The notes: a model not told the origin generated them from the letters alone. A stretch of 64,000 nt of DNA from Chitinophaga niabensis (GCF_039545795.1 NZ_CP154260.1:2733001-2797000); one strand, 5' to 3'. Positions 1 through 8,752 are shown, counted from the stretch's first letter. Numbers and translations are program-made.

Positions 1-573
1 GAACAAAGAAGCATCTGTGATCACATCCCGGAACGCAGCCACAGAAAGGGAATCATACCGGCGGATCAGCCGCCGCTCCAATTCCTGTATACTTGTATCT
101 GCAGCACCGGCAGGTGTGAAATAAGTAAGCGGCTGCTGTTGGTCATAAAGTGAAGGTTGAAGGTCCACCCCCAGATCTACCAGGAACTTCCATTCTCCAT
201 TATCCGTTTTCCGCCATACCGTAGTATATCTCCCCGATCCAAGCAAAGGACCGGTAAGGGTTTGACGAAATTCAAAAGGACCGGTAGTGAATCCCAGGTC
301 TCCGGCAGCGGCAATACCTGCATAGGTAGGATACCATTGCAGTTTGGCTTCCGTTTCCTGCGCCTTCTCCCAGAATTTGAGACCATTCTGTTCCCCTCCC
401 GCTGTAAACACCACCCCGTTGCTATCCAGGTATTGCAGGAAAGCCTGCTTAATACTATGGCTGAGGGCGTGCTGTGCAAAGGACCTTTCCGCATTGACCA
501 CTTGCTGAACGGATTGGGCAGACAACATAGAATACAGGAAACAACAGGGCAGGATCATCCAGCGCTTTTTCAT
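1..573 (-). CDS. SnoaL-like (DUF4440-type) secreted protein, 3' end outside window
   Basis: I read this frame directly from the minus strand: ATG at 573-571, then 191 open codons running off the left edge. The product begins with a short hydrophobic segment ending near 'MLSAQS', which looks like a signal peptide cut after SAQ. Residues from about 25 to 145 resemble the NTF2/SnoaL fold of DUF4440-type proteins: an N-terminal helix with 'FLQYLDSNGVVF', and a late strand pair 'VWRKTDNGEWKFLVDLG' typical of this fold. These small alpha+beta barrels bind or sometimes convert small ligands; no specific reaction can be assigned. The C-terminal portion is missing from the window. It is divergent from the kinase gene at 784. 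Family call moderately sure, role unknown. Confidence 0.7.
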   Translation of the reverse strand, partial: MKKRWMILPCCFLYSMLSAQSVQQVVNAERSFAQHALSHSIKQAFLQYLDSNGVVFTAGGEQNGLKFWEKAQETEAKLQWYPTYAGIAAAGDLGFTTGPFEFRQTLTGPLLGSGRYTTVWRKTDNGEWKFLVDLGVDLQPSLYDQQQPLTYFTPAGAADTSIQELERRLIRRYDSLSVAAFRDVITDASLF

Positions 574-783
574 TTTTGCTCGTTTTAATGAATGTATATA
601 ATCCCTCTATCCCGGGATCACGCAGTTCGTTAAATTGGCCGTTTTAATCGCTGAAATGATAAAATATCCCGCTCATTTGAAGGTATCGCCCGCATCATTT
701 CAACTACCAAATCCGGCAGTTCGGTATTTTTTGCTTAAAAGCTGCAAGACAATTCGGATTTTTGTACAAATCAAACACAACGC

Positions 784-1839
784 ATGGATCAGCTGGAGAG
801 AAAGCTCCATATATACGGTTACCTCGCCATTACGGTATTCTTTGTTGTTTTCTACATGCTGGAAATGTTCTTCGGTGCCTGGAAAATAGATCACCTGGTC
901 CTGAAGATCATTTGTGTGACCATCCCTTTCACCCTGGCCATCTGGATGCCCACGCACTGGGTAGTGATGTGGTTAAGGAAAAGGATGCCGGGAATGAAAC
1001 TGGCCTGGAAGCGGCTCTGCTCTGCCTTCCTCATATTACTTCCCTATGGCATGATCCTGGGATTCACCAGGGTGTTCCTGGAAAACTATACCCTCATCTG
1101 GCAAAAGGCCATTCCCTTTGTATGGTATTACACCTGGACCAGCGGCATGGTGGTGTTGATCATATTCCTGCAGATTGCCGTATACGAAAGCATCTACTAT
1201 CTGATAGAATGGAAAAAAGTATCTTCTGAAGCTGAGGAATTAAAACAACTCCATTTAAAGATGCAGTTTGATTCCCTGAAAGTACAGATCCAGCCGCACT
1301 TCCTTTTCAACACCCTGAATACATTGATTGGCCTGATTGAAATGGACCCTAAGAAGGCCCGCACCTTCACGGAAGAACTGGCCTATGTGTACAGGTACCT
1401 GCTGGAAGCAAATGATCGTGCTATGATCAGCCTGGAAGAAGAGCTGGCTTTCAGCAAAGCCTATTTCTTCCTCTTAAAGAACAGGTATGAAGAAGGGCTC
1501 TACCTGGAGATCATCGGGGAAAACGATCTGAATCATTATAAGATACCGCCACTCAGTTTACAGATCCTGCTGGAAAATGCCATCAAACATAATGTCATCA
1601 CCCGCGCCAGGCCCCTGTATATTCAGATCCATGTGGACCATCTGGCCAAACAGGTAACAGTGGTGAATAACCTGCAACGTAAACCGGTGGTGGACTGTAC
1701 CGGCAAAGGCCTGTTACATATGGAAAAGAAGTTCCGCCTGATGAACCTTCCAGATATAAAGATCGAAGAAGCCCCCGATACCTTTTCTGTGACCGTCCCC
1801 CTTATCAAAGCGCACGAATATGAAAGTATTAATTATTGA
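784..1839 (+). CDS. LytS-type sensor histidine kinase
   Basis: Membrane sensor kinase of the HisKA-LytS (PF06580) class. Residues 1-135 carry about four hydrophobic helices and no large periplasmic domain, so the sensed signal is probably in or near the membrane. A short linker leads to the phospho-acceptor motif 'QIQPHFLFNTLNTL', with the histidine at residue 172. The ATPase region follows, with an N-box 'LQILLENAIKHNV' and a degenerate glycine box 'GKGLLHMEKKF'. The last 20 bases overlap the start of the LytTR regulator, so the two are translationally coupled and form one two-component system. In Bacteroidota these pairs are common and usually lack a known signal. The ATG start is the first in frame. 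Confidence 0.93.
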   Translation: MDQLERKLHIYGYLAITVFFVVFYMLEMFFGAWKIDHLVLKIICVTIPFTLAIWMPTHWVVMWLRKRMPGMKLAWKRLCSAFLILLPYGMILGFTRVFLENYTLIWQKAIPFVWYYTWTSGMVVLIIFLQIAVYESIYYLIEWKKVSSEAEELKQLHLKMQFDSLKVQIQPHFLFNTLNTLIGLIEMDPKKARTFTEELAYVYRYLLEANDRAMISLEEELAFSKAYFFLLKNRYEEGLYLEIIGENDLNHYKIPPLSLQILLENAIKHNVITRARPLYIQIHVDHLAKQVTVVNNLQRKPVVDCTGKGLLHMEKKFRLMNLPDIKIEEAPDTFSVTVPLIKAHEYESINY

Positions 1840-2587
1840 AGACGAGTCCGTAGCCGGACAATTACTGAAGAGCACCATCGCGTCCGTTGATCCGGACATA
1901 GAAGTGGTGGATATCCTGGACAGTGTGGAATCCAGCGTACAGTACCTCAGCACCAAACCCTCACTGGACCTCATATTCCTGGATATTGAACTGGGAGACG
2001 GGCAAACATTTGATATCTTTAAAAAAGTGCAGATAGATGCCCCTGTGATATTTGTAACCGCCTACCAGGAACATGCATTGAAAGCTTTTAAGTTAAATAG
2101 TGTAGACTATCTCCTGAAACCCGTGAGCAAAGATGAACTCACCGCTGCACTGCTCAAATACAGGCGCCTGCATGTAGATCAGAAGCAGGCACTGCAGCAC
2201 AATATCCTTTCTCTCCTGGGCAATTACAGGAACGAAGCAGGCACACATAAAAGCCGGTACCTGGCAAGGAACGGCACCCGCCTTATTTCCATCCCTGCAG
2301 AAGAGATCGCTTACTTCTACACGAAAGACAAACTGCAATATATCAAAACACAGCAGAACGGGGATTACATCATTGATAAAAGACTAGATGATATTGAAGC
2401 TGAAGTAAGCCCCAAAACCTTCTTCCGGCTTAACCGGCAGTTCATTGTGAACTATGAATGCATAGAGAAGGTACATACCTGGTTCAGCGGCAAAATGAAA
2501 GTACAGGTAAAACCTGCCGCCTATGAAGAGATTATCATCAGCAGATTAAAAGCTGCAGAGTTCAAGAAATGGCTCGGCGGGGAATAA
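1820..2587 (+). CDS. LytTR-family response regulator
   Basis: Receiver domain (residues 1-120) with acidic pocket 'IIEDE', phospho-acceptor Asp55 in 'IFLDIE', the conserved Thr in 'FVTAY' and Lys in 'YLLKPVS'. A LytTR DNA-binding domain follows from about residue 145 to 250, with the typical 'EEIAYFYTKDKLQYI' and 'FFRLNRQFIVN' strands. The start overlaps the upstream kinase by 20 bases, which makes it the obvious partner. LytTR proteins bind short direct repeats; no target could be identified in this window. A hairpin with a T-run lies about 115 bases downstream and probably ends the two-gene operon. Confidence 0.94.
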   Translation: MKVLIIEDESVAGQLLKSTIASVDPDIEVVDILDSVESSVQYLSTKPSLDLIFLDIELGDGQTFDIFKKVQIDAPVIFVTAYQEHALKAFKLNSVDYLLKPVSKDELTAALLKYRRLHVDQKQALQHNILSLLGNYRNEAGTHKSRYLARNGTRLISIPAEEIAYFYTKDKLQYIKTQQNGDYIIDKRLDDIEAEVSPKTFFRLNRQFIVNYECIEKVHTWFSGKMKVQVKPAAYEEIIISRLKAAEFKKWLGGE

Positions 2588-2703
2588 AAAGAACACTCCG
2601 GCATTAAAAACCCGCATCTCAGGCAAAAAGCCTTCTCCGGCTGATGCAAATGCATTTACTTGCCGTAGAATTAATAAACATAGATTTAGTTTTTTAACGA
2701 AAT

Positions 2704-2730
2704 GCCGGGGATCTCAATTTCCGGCTTTTT
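2704..2730 (+). terminator. Rho-independent terminator after the LytS/LytTR operon
   Basis: A GCCGG/CCGGC stem (2704-2708 with 2721-2725) and a 12-base loop are followed by TTTTT. It points along the plus strand and is the first hairpin after the response regulator. Confidence 0.55.
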
Positions 2731-2740
2731 GCCATAAATA

Positions 2741-2777
2741 AAAAAGCCGCCAGCTTTCACCGGCGGCTTTTTTTATT
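2741..2777. terminator. Bidirectional terminator between convergent operons
   Basis: A perfect 11-bp stem, AAAAAGCCGCC with GGCGGCTTTTT, is flanked by A-rich and T-rich tracts, so it can work in both directions. It lies between the LytTR gene (plus) and the RND pump gene (minus), just past the pump's stop codon. Confidence 0.8.
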
Positions 2778-2783
2778 TCACGT

Positions 2784-5700
2784 TTACTCCTCATCATCTG
2801 TCACTCTCAAACCAGTTCTACCCGTCATTTTCTCCTGCAAATGCTGGAAGATCATAAACAGTACCGGGATGATAAAGATCCCCAGTATCACACCGGTAAG
2901 CATTCCTCCTACCACACTGAAACCAATGGAATGGTTACCTAATGCAGAAGCACCTTTAGCCCAAACCAACGGAAGCATACCTACGATGAATGCGAACGAA
3001 GTCATGAGAATGGGACGCAAACGAAGGTGAGAAGCTTCCAACGCTGCTTCCAGCAAAGGCTGTCCTCTTCTTCTACGCTGTACCGCATATTCCACGATCA
3101 GGATCGCATTCTTCGCCAGCAATCCTATCAGCATGATCAATCCCACCTGCACGTAAATATTGTTATCTATACCCGCAAAACCAATGAACAGGAATACACC
3201 CAGGATACCGGTAGGAACGGACAAGATCACCGCGAGCGGCAGGATGTAACTTTCATACTGCGCTGCCAGCAGGAAGTACACAAAGATGATACTCAGCAGG
3301 AAGATAAAGGCAGTCTGGCCACCCGTCTTCTTTTCTTCTCTCGTCATACCCGTCCACTCATACGCGTATCCCCTTGGCAATGTCTGTTTGGCTGTTTCCT
3401 CAATTGCCCTGATAGCATCACCCGTACTGTACCCCGGCTTAGGTATACCATTGATCGTGACAGCATTGAACAGGTTATTCCGCGTTACTGTTTCAGGACC
3501 ATAAGTACGTTTAAGTGTTACGATAGAATTCACGGGCACCATTTCTCCTTTATCGTTCTTGGCATAAATGCCGTTAAGGGAAGCAGCATCCGTACGATAC
3601 GGAACATCCGCCTGCGCCATTACACGGTAGTATTTACCAAAGCGGTTAAAGTCAGACACAAAGCTGCTACCATAGTACGTTTGCAGTGTCTGTAATAATT
3701 CATTGAGTGAAACACCCAATTGCATCGCCTTGGCATTATCGATCTCGATCTTGTACTGCGGGTTACCGGCTGCGAAAGTGGTAAATGCAGCAGCGATCTC
3801 TTTCCTTTGCATCAAAGCCCCGATAAAGGCCCAGGCGTTGTTACCCAGTTGCTCCAGGGTACCATTGCCCCTGTCCTGCAGCATGAACTCAAACCCGCTC
3901 ACGTTACCAAACCCTTGTATAGTAGGGAAAGTAAAGAAGAACATATTCGCATCTTTCACCTGGCTGGCCTGCTGTGCAAAGATGTTCGCGATCTGGTTGG
4001 CATCATCCACCTCACCTCTTTCTCCCTGTGGTTTGATCCGCACAAATCCTGCTCCGTATGGTGCAGCATTCGCATTGGAAATAAAGTTCAACCCTTCCAC
4101 TACATACCGGTGTGCTACGGCAGGATGGTCCTTGATCACACTGTCTATCTTCGCCATTGCTTTATGCGTTCTTTCCAGGGAACTGCCCGGAGGGGTGTTC
4201 AGGGCATACAGGATAAAGCCCTGGTCTTCATTCGGAATGAAGCCGGTAGGCGCTTTCTTCATCATCACAAAAGTAACGGCAGTGATCAGCACCAGGCCTC
4301 CTATTGCCAGCCACTTGCGGCGGATGAGGAATTGCAGGCTGCGTACATACTTATCCGTGAGTGTTCTGAAGCCTGCATTAAATGCATTAAAGAAGCGTGC
4401 GCCAAATCCTTTTTTCTTTGCATGTTCTTCTCCTTCGCCATGATGCTCGTTCTTAAGGAACAACGCACACAAAGCAGGACTTAAAGTCAACGCGTTCACC
4501 GCAGAGATCAGGATCGCGATAGCCAGTGTGAAAGCGAACTGCCTGTAGAATACACCTGCAGGGCCTTCCATAAAGCCCACAGGCACAAACACCGCGGCCA
4601 TCACCATGGTAATGGATACGATAGCACCCGAGATCTCACTCATGGATTGCACCGTGGCTTTCCTGGGATTCAATCCCGTTCGTTCCATTTTTGAGTGCAC
4701 CGCTTCCACCACCACAATCGCGTCATCCACCACAATACCGATCGCTAATACAAGTGCAAAGAGGGTGAGCAGGTTAATGGTAAAACCAAATAACTGCATA
4801 AAGAAGAAAGTACCAATGATGGCCACCGGTACAGCAATAGCAGGGATCAGTGTTGAACGGAAATCCTGCAGGAAGATGAACACCACAATAAACACCAGTA
4901 CAAATGCCACTACCAGCGTTTCCACTACCTGATGTATGGAAGCATCCAGGAACTCTTTGGTATTAAACATGATGGTGGTCTTTATCCCCTTCGGTAATAC
5001 CGCTTTGAACTCTTCCAGCTGCCGCTCTGCTTCCGTGAGGATATCATTTGCATTGGAACCTGCCGTCTGAAACACTGCAAAACCTGATGTAGGTCCGCCA
5101 TCCAGTTTACCATAAGAAGAATAGGTAGATGTACCGAATTCCACCCTGGCCACATCTTTCAGCCGAAGCATGGAACCATCAGCATTCGCTTTAATGATGA
5201 TGTTCTCATAATCTTCATTGCTGTTCAGTTTTCCTTTATACTTCAACACATATTCAAACACCTCCGTACTGGCTTCCCCGAATCGGCCAGGTGCCGCTTC
5301 CTGGCTTTGCGCCTTCACTGCATTGGTCACATCACTGGGTGAAAGATTATTCGCCGCCAGCCTGTCCGGCTTCAGCCAGAGGCGCATAGAATAATCCTTG
5401 GAACCAAAGATCTGTGCCTGTGCAACCCCGGGGATACGCTGGATCTGGGGGATCAGGTTAATCTTGATATAGTTATGCAGGAACACGTCATCATATCGTT
5501 TATCCTCACTGGATAGGGCCACGAACATGATAATACTGTTCTGTTGTTTTTGTGTGGAAATACCACCCTGGATCACTTCCTGCGGTATCTGGCTGATAGC
5601 TTTGGATACACGGTTCTGAACGTTCACCGCAGCAATATCAGGATCTGTACCCTGTTTGAAATATACCGTAAGTGATAAGGTACCATCGTTATTGGAGTTG

Positions 5701-5939
5701 GAGGTCATGTAGGTCATGTTCTCCACCCCGTTGATGGATTCTTCCAATGGCACTGCCACGGAACGGGCTACCACCTCAGCATTCGCGCCGGGGTATACTG
5801 CTGTTACCAGTACACTGGGAGGTGCAATATCAGGGAACAAAGTAATGGGCAAAGAGAAGAGCGACAATGCGCCCAATAAAAGTAAAATAATAGAGACCAC
5901 CGTAGATAATACCGGCCTGTCTATGAACTTTTTTAACAT
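2784..5939 (-). CDS. HAE1-type RND efflux pump, inner-membrane subunit (AcrB/MexB-like)
   Basis: Full-length 1051-residue proton-driven RND transporter, the trimeric inner-membrane engine of a tripartite drug efflux system. It begins 'MLKKFIDRPVLSTV', has the large periplasmic porter loops, and carries the TM4 proton-relay aspartate pair in 'AIGIVVDDAIVVVEAVHS' and the TM10 lysine in 'LLAKNAILIVEYA'. These mark the HAE1 (hydrophobe/amphiphile) branch rather than a heavy-metal exporter. The gene lies 23 bases after its adaptor on the same strand. No TolC-type outer-membrane gene follows, so the pump must borrow a channel from elsewhere. Likely substrates are drugs, bile-like detergents or dyes, but the sequence does not identify them. 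Confidence 0.95.
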   Translation of the reverse strand: MLKKFIDRPVLSTVVSIILLLLGALSLFSLPITLFPDIAPPSVLVTAVYPGANAEVVARSVAVPLEESINGVENMTYMTSNSNNDGTLSLTVYFKQGTDPDIAAVNVQNRVSKAISQIPQEVIQGGISTQKQQNSIIMFVALSSEDKRYDDVFLHNYIKINLIPQIQRIPGVAQAQIFGSKDYSMRLWLKPDRLAANNLSPSDVTNAVKAQSQEAAPGRFGEASTEVFEYVLKYKGKLNSNEDYENIIIKANADGSMLRLKDVARVEFGTSTYSSYGKLDGGPTSGFAVFQTAGSNANDILTEAERQLEEFKAVLPKGIKTTIMFNTKEFLDASIHQVVETLVVAFVLVFIVVFIFLQDFRSTLIPAIAVPVAIIGTFFFMQLFGFTINLLTLFALVLAIGIVVDDAIVVVEAVHSKMERTGLNPRKATVQSMSEISGAIVSITMVMAAVFVPVGFMEGPAGVFYRQFAFTLAIAILISAVNALTLSPALCALFLKNEHHGEGEEHAKKKGFGARFFNAFNAGFRTLTDKYVRSLQFLIRRKWLAIGGLVLITAVTFVMMKKAPTGFIPNEDQGFILYALNTPPGSSLERTHKAMAKIDSVIKDHPAVAHRYVVEGLNFISNANAAPYGAGFVRIKPQGERGEVDDANQIANIFAQQASQVKDANMFFFTFPTIQGFGNVSGFEFMLQDRGNGTLEQLGNNAWAFIGALMQRKEIAAAFTTFAAGNPQYKIEIDNAKAMQLGVSLNELLQTLQTYYGSSFVSDFNRFGKYYRVMAQADVPYRTDAASLNGIYAKNDKGEMVPVNSIVTLKRTYGPETVTRNNLFNAVTINGIPKPGYSTGDAIRAIEETAKQTLPRGYAYEWTGMTREEKKTGGQTAFIFLLSIIFVYFLLAAQYESYILPLAVILSVPTGILGVFLFIGFAGIDNNIYVQVGLIMLIGLLAKNAILIVEYAVQRRRRGQPLLEAALEASHLRLRPILMTSFAFIVGMLPLVWAKGASALGNHSIGFSVVGGMLTGVILGIFIIPVLFMIFQHLQEKMTGRTGLRVTDDEE

Positions 5940-5962
5940 AAAAGCATGGTTTTATAGAAAAC

Positions 5963-7102
5963 TCAGTTAAGCGGGTTTGCCTTCAACAGGCTGTCCGCTG
6001 ATAATAGCTGTGGGGTGATCACAGCACCTTCCTGCAGGTTACCCGTTCCTGCCAGCACAATTTTACCGCCTGCAGGAACGCCATTGTCAACATAATAATA
6101 GCTGGATGTTTTACCCAGTACATGAATAGCCTTACGGGTCACTTTATTACTGTCCGTTACAGCATAAACAAATACCTGGTCCTGCATCTCAAAAGTGGCT
6201 TCCTGCGGAATAATAAGGGCCGAGGGCAAGGATTGCGTGATCCTCACTTTCCCTGTACTGCCGGTGCGTAATGCAGCACCGGGATTAGGGAAGATAGCAC
6301 GGAAGCTGATCCCTCCCATTGTTTTATCAAACTGCCCTTCCACGATCTCAATCCTTCCTTTCTGTGCATAAACGCTGTTATCCGCCATGATCAGTTCCAC
6401 CTGCGGTACCTGTCTGATCTTTTCTGCGATGGTATTACCGGTGTATTTGTTTTTAAAGGCAATGAAATCCGTTTCGCTCATGGTGAAGTAGGCGTATATT
6501 TCATTTACATCGGACAATACCGTTAATGGTGCGGCTTCGCCTTTGCCAACAAGACTTCCCGTCTTAAAAGGTATCCTTCCGACATATCCGCTCACCGGTG
6601 CAGTGATTAAAGTAAATCCCATGTTAATATTGGCACTGCCAGCCATGGCTTTGGCCCTGGATACAGTAGCCTTTGCTGCTTCATACTCCGCCTGCGCTGT
6701 TTTTAACTGCAGGTCAGAAACCACATTGTTCTTCACCAGCGGCGCCAGGCGTTCTATTTCTACCTGTGCCTTTTGCATGTTGGCTTCTGCCGCAGCCAGG
6801 CCGGACCTTGTATTATTGGATTGCTCCGCATACACACGGTCGTTTATTTTGAACAGGGGCTGGCCGGCTTTAACGTAGGCACCTTCATCCACATATATTT
6901 TTTCGAGGTAACCATCCACCTGCGGGCGGATGTCCACATTCAAAGTACCTTCCAGGTTAGCGGAAAAATCCTGGTGGGTATTTGCCGGAGCGGACACAAC
7001 TGATATAACAGGCAGTTGAACCGGCGGCGGAGCTGTTGCTGCAGGCTTTTGTGCACAGCTGTACAACAAAACCAACAGACTTAGAGGAGAGAATAAACGC
7101 AT
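5963..7102 (-). CDS. RND efflux periplasmic adaptor lipoprotein (AcrA/MexA-like)
   Basis: Membrane-fusion protein that bridges the RND pump to an outer-membrane channel. I chose the ATG at 7102 rather than the longer frame because it places a lipoprotein signal at the N-terminus (MRLFSPLSLLVLLYSC, lipobox cysteine at residue 16). Two halves of a lipoyl domain ('IRPQVDGYLEKIYVDEGAYV' and 'FTLITAPVSGYVGRIPFKTG') flank a helical hairpin. The beta-barrel and membrane-proximal domains follow. Length 379 residues fits the family. Upstream is a roughly 330-base region with a promoter-like site and a dyad, so the adaptor is the first gene of a two-gene operon. Confidence 0.93.
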   Translation of the reverse strand: MRLFSPLSLLVLLYSCAQKPAATAPPPVQLPVISVVSAPANTHQDFSANLEGTLNVDIRPQVDGYLEKIYVDEGAYVKAGQPLFKINDRVYAEQSNNTRSGLAAAEANMQKAQVEIERLAPLVKNNVVSDLQLKTAQAEYEAAKATVSRAKAMAGSANINMGFTLITAPVSGYVGRIPFKTGSLVGKGEAAPLTVLSDVNEIYAYFTMSETDFIAFKNKYTGNTIAEKIRQVPQVELIMADNSVYAQKGRIEIVEGQFDKTMGGISFRAIFPNPGAALRTGSTGKVRITQSLPSALIIPQEATFEMQDQVFVYAVTDSNKVTRKAIHVLGKTSSYYYVDNGVPAGGKIVLAGTGNLQEGAVITPQLLSADSLLKANPLN

Positions 7103-7305
7103 ATAGTGATTATTAATAAAAAGCTTCTGAACAGGCAATGCGGATCCCTTCCACAGTTTTTCTGTGAAATAACAATGACGCATAGCGTACAACTATTTAA
7201 TTAGCGATCAGGTGTGGGCGATAACAATCAGAAGATGCTTTAAACACCTTGCGTTAGAGGTTGAAAATTGACAGGACAATACTTGAACTTATATAAATCA
7301 GGGCA

Positions 7306-7335
7306 CAAATATAAAATAGATATATCGAAATCTAT
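7306..7335 (-). promoter_or_regulatory. Promoter -7 element and operator-like dyad ahead of the RND pump operon
   Basis: On the minus strand 7313-7306 reads TATATTTG, matching the Bacteroidota -7 consensus TAnnTTTG. Directly upstream, 7316-7335 forms an inverted repeat with arms ATAGAT and ATCTAT around an 8-base spacer. It covers the space between -7 and -33, where a repressor would block transcription. No matching -33 TTTG was seen. The remaining stretch from 7103 to 7438 holds no credible gene. A TetR-type repressor would be the usual partner, but none lies nearby. Confidence 0.45.
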
Positions 7336-7438
7336 CGATTTATTTTCCAAAAGGACAACTTTATGACGAATGACGTTTGTCAGCGGATGAAATGAACTTA
7401 ATAGAGCGGTTCCTGAGACCGCTCTAATCAGCCATACA

Positions 7439-7969
7439 TTATAAGGCATCAATAAAAGAGATATAATCCTTCGCATTTTCCTCTACCCTCTCCGTGGTAG
7501 CATGGTGCTCCGATCCGTAGAAAGCAAAGAAATCACGGTAGTCGGCTTTAACGTATTGGAAAGTTATTTCAAATGGTGTTGTCAACTGCTGCAAGGTGTA
7601 TTTATACCGCCCGGTAGCCCGGTAATCCACCTCATCAATCCCCGCCGTAATACCCAGCGCAATTTTCTTATGCTTTAAATGATAGTTGCTGCCTTTACCA
7701 TATGCCCATCCATGCGTCAATACTTCATCCAGCCATTTCTTGAAAAAGGGCGGGCAGTTAAACCAGTAGAATGGGAACTGGAATATGATCTTATCATGCG
7801 CTTCTATCAGGCGTTGTTCCTTCTCTATGTCTATTTTCTCATCCGGGTATAAACTGTGCAGATCATGTACCAGGTACTTCTCAGGGAACTTTTCCAATTC
7901 CTGGATCCAGCGTTTGTTGATGAAGGAACTTTTCAGGTCCGGATGTATTATTACTACTAATGTTTTCAT
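7439..7969 (-). CDS. NAD(P)H:quinone oxidoreductase, flavodoxin-like fold (KefF/MdaB type)
   Basis: Flavodoxin_2 family FMN/FAD enzyme of 176 residues that reduces quinones and related electrophiles by two electrons. It shows the N-terminal beta strand 'KTLVVIIHPDLKSSFIN' and the family signature 'FQFPFYWFNCPPFFKKWLDE', with 'LTHGWAYGKG' binding the flavin ring. The core is complete. The gene is divergent from an HxlR regulator, 75 bases apart, with a 20-bp palindrome between them. HxlR-controlled quinone reductases (the YodB/AzoR or QorR/QorA pattern) are well known. The inference is that this enzyme detoxifies quinones or diamide-like stress and is repressed by its neighbour. Exact cofactor and substrate are not visible. 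Confidence 0.88.
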   Translation of the reverse strand: MKTLVVIIHPDLKSSFINKRWIQELEKFPEKYLVHDLHSLYPDEKIDIEKEQRLIEAHDKIIFQFPFYWFNCPPFFKKWLDEVLTHGWAYGKGSNYHLKHKKIALGITAGIDEVDYRATGRYKYTLQQLTTPFEITFQYVKADYRDFFAFYGSEHHATTERVEENAKDYISFIDAL

Positions 7970-8007
7970 AACAGCAAAATAAGATCATAAACACCGAATT
8001 TGTAACT

Positions 8008-8027
8008 TAGCACCCAATTGTATGCTA
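8008..8027. promoter_or_regulatory. Candidate HxlR operator palindrome
   Basis: The 20-bp sequence TAGCACCCAATTGTATGCTA has arms TAGCA/TGCTA and a central CAATTG. It matches its own reverse complement at 16 of 20 positions. It sits 17 bases before the ATG of the HxlR gene and 38 bases from the oxidoreductase start, where one dimer could regulate both genes. Confidence 0.5.
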
Positions 8028-8044
8028 CTATCAAAAATGTAACT

Positions 8045-8410
8045 ATGAGTAAGATAAAAGGCACTTCCACCCATAACGAGAACAAGCAGCATCTTATATC
8101 AGAGTGTATAGAAGTATATGCAGCATCTCTTATCGGAGGGCAGTGGACTTTACATATATGGTTCTACCTGATAAGCGGGAAGAAACGTTTTGGAGAACTG
8201 AAAAAGCAGCTTCCCAATGTTACCGAACGGATGCTGACCCTGCATTTGCGGAAAATGGAAAAGAATAACCTGGTAAAAAGAACCGTGTATCCTGAAGTTC
8301 CGTTGCGTGTAGAATATGAGTTAACGAAAAGTGGCAAAGCATTGAAGGTACTTTTCAAACACCTTGCAAAGTGGGGAGAACAACATAAAGAATTTGAACG
8401 CAACCTTTAA
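8045..8410 (+). CDS. HxlR-family winged-helix regulator (probable redox sensor)
   Basis: A 121-residue winged-helix DNA-binding protein. I chose the ATG at 8045 because the only earlier start is a TTG (8018) inside the palindromic operator. The family core is clear: 'LIGGQWTLHIWFYLISGKKR', then 'FGELKKQLPNVTERMLTLHL' (recognition helix) and a wing in 'VKRTVYPEVPLRVEYELT'. A single cysteine just ahead of the core ('SECIEVYAASLIGG') sits where the redox-sensing cysteine of YodB, HypR and QorR sits. That supports thiol-based sensing of quinones or oxidants. It is divergent from the quinone oxidoreductase, its likely target, and probably represses itself. Confidence 0.9.
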   Translation: MSKIKGTSTHNENKQHLISECIEVYAASLIGGQWTLHIWFYLISGKKRFGELKKQLPNVTERMLTLHLRKMEKNNLVKRTVYPEVPLRVEYELTKSGKALKVLFKHLAKWGEQHKEFERNL

Positions 8411-8524
8411 GCCATTCCATTCCCTGAATGCAAAGCTGTACAGTTTTACTATCCTGGTTAAATTCCATAAACTAGTGTTGAAACAAAGAAAACCTTCCGG
8501 TGTAAACAGGAGCAGCTTAAAATG

Positions 8525-8560
8525 AAAAAGGAAAAGATCCATATGAACCTTTTCCTTTTT
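8525..8560 (-). terminator. Terminator of tRNA-Arg
   Basis: Perfect 12-bp stem AAAAAGGAAAAG (8525-8536) with CTTTTCCTTTTT (8549-8560) and a 12-base loop. It starts one base after the tRNA 3' end on the minus strand. The stem is A/T-rich and the T-tract is built into its own 3' arm. Confidence 0.65.
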
Positions 8561-8561
8561 G

Positions 8562-8635
8562 TGACCCTGTCAGGATTCAAACCTGAAACCTTCTCATCCG
8601 TAGTGAGATGCTCTATTCAGTTGAGCTACAGAGCC
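8562..8635 (-). tRNA. tRNA-Arg (anticodon ACG)
   Basis: Read on the minus strand, the sequence folds into a cloverleaf: acceptor stem GGCTCTG with CAGGGTC (two G-T pairs), a D arm GCTC...GAGC, an anticodon stem TCTCA/TGAGA around loop CTACGGA, and a T arm with TTTGAATCC, close to the universal TTCGAATCC. The anticodon ACG reads CGN arginine codons, with the first A normally deaminated to inosine. CCA is not encoded; the base after the discriminator is followed by CAAA. A consensus promoter lies upstream and a perfect hairpin immediately downstream, so it is a stand-alone transcription unit. Confidence 0.93.
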
Positions 8636-8659
8636 ATCCGTATTGTGTTGAACGGGATG

Positions 8660-8690
8660 CAAATGTAGGGAGTTTTTTCATTTCTGCAAA
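8660..8690 (-). promoter_or_regulatory. Consensus Bacteroidota promoter for tRNA-Arg
   Basis: On the minus strand TTTG (8690-8687), exactly 19 bases, then TACATTTG (8667-8660). This is a full match to the TTTG-N19-TAnnTTTG pattern of the primary sigma factor in Bacteroidota. It lies 24 bases upstream of the tRNA. Confidence 0.8.
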
Positions 8691-8717
8691 TATTTCTGCC
8701 AGATTTCCAGAAAAAAT

Positions 8718-8725
8718 TATTTTTG
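8718..8725 (+). promoter_or_regulatory. -7 promoter element of rlmH
   Basis: TATTTTTG matches TAnnTTTG 27 bases before the GTG start of rlmH. The expected -33 position (8695-8698) reads TCTG, a weak match. The element covers the alternative upstream TTG start, which argues that translation begins at the GTG. Confidence 0.5.
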
Positions 8726-8752
8726 TTCCATCATTCAAAAACGCTGAAACCC

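Noticed and set aside
157..588. Plus-strand 143-codon frame at the left edge
   Set aside because: It lies antisense to the SnoaL-like gene, whose reading frame has a clear signal peptide and fold.
7240..7476. 78-codon minus-strand frame between the RND operon and the quinone reductase
   Set aside because: It overlaps the coding end of the reductase and the promoter region, and has no recognisable feature.
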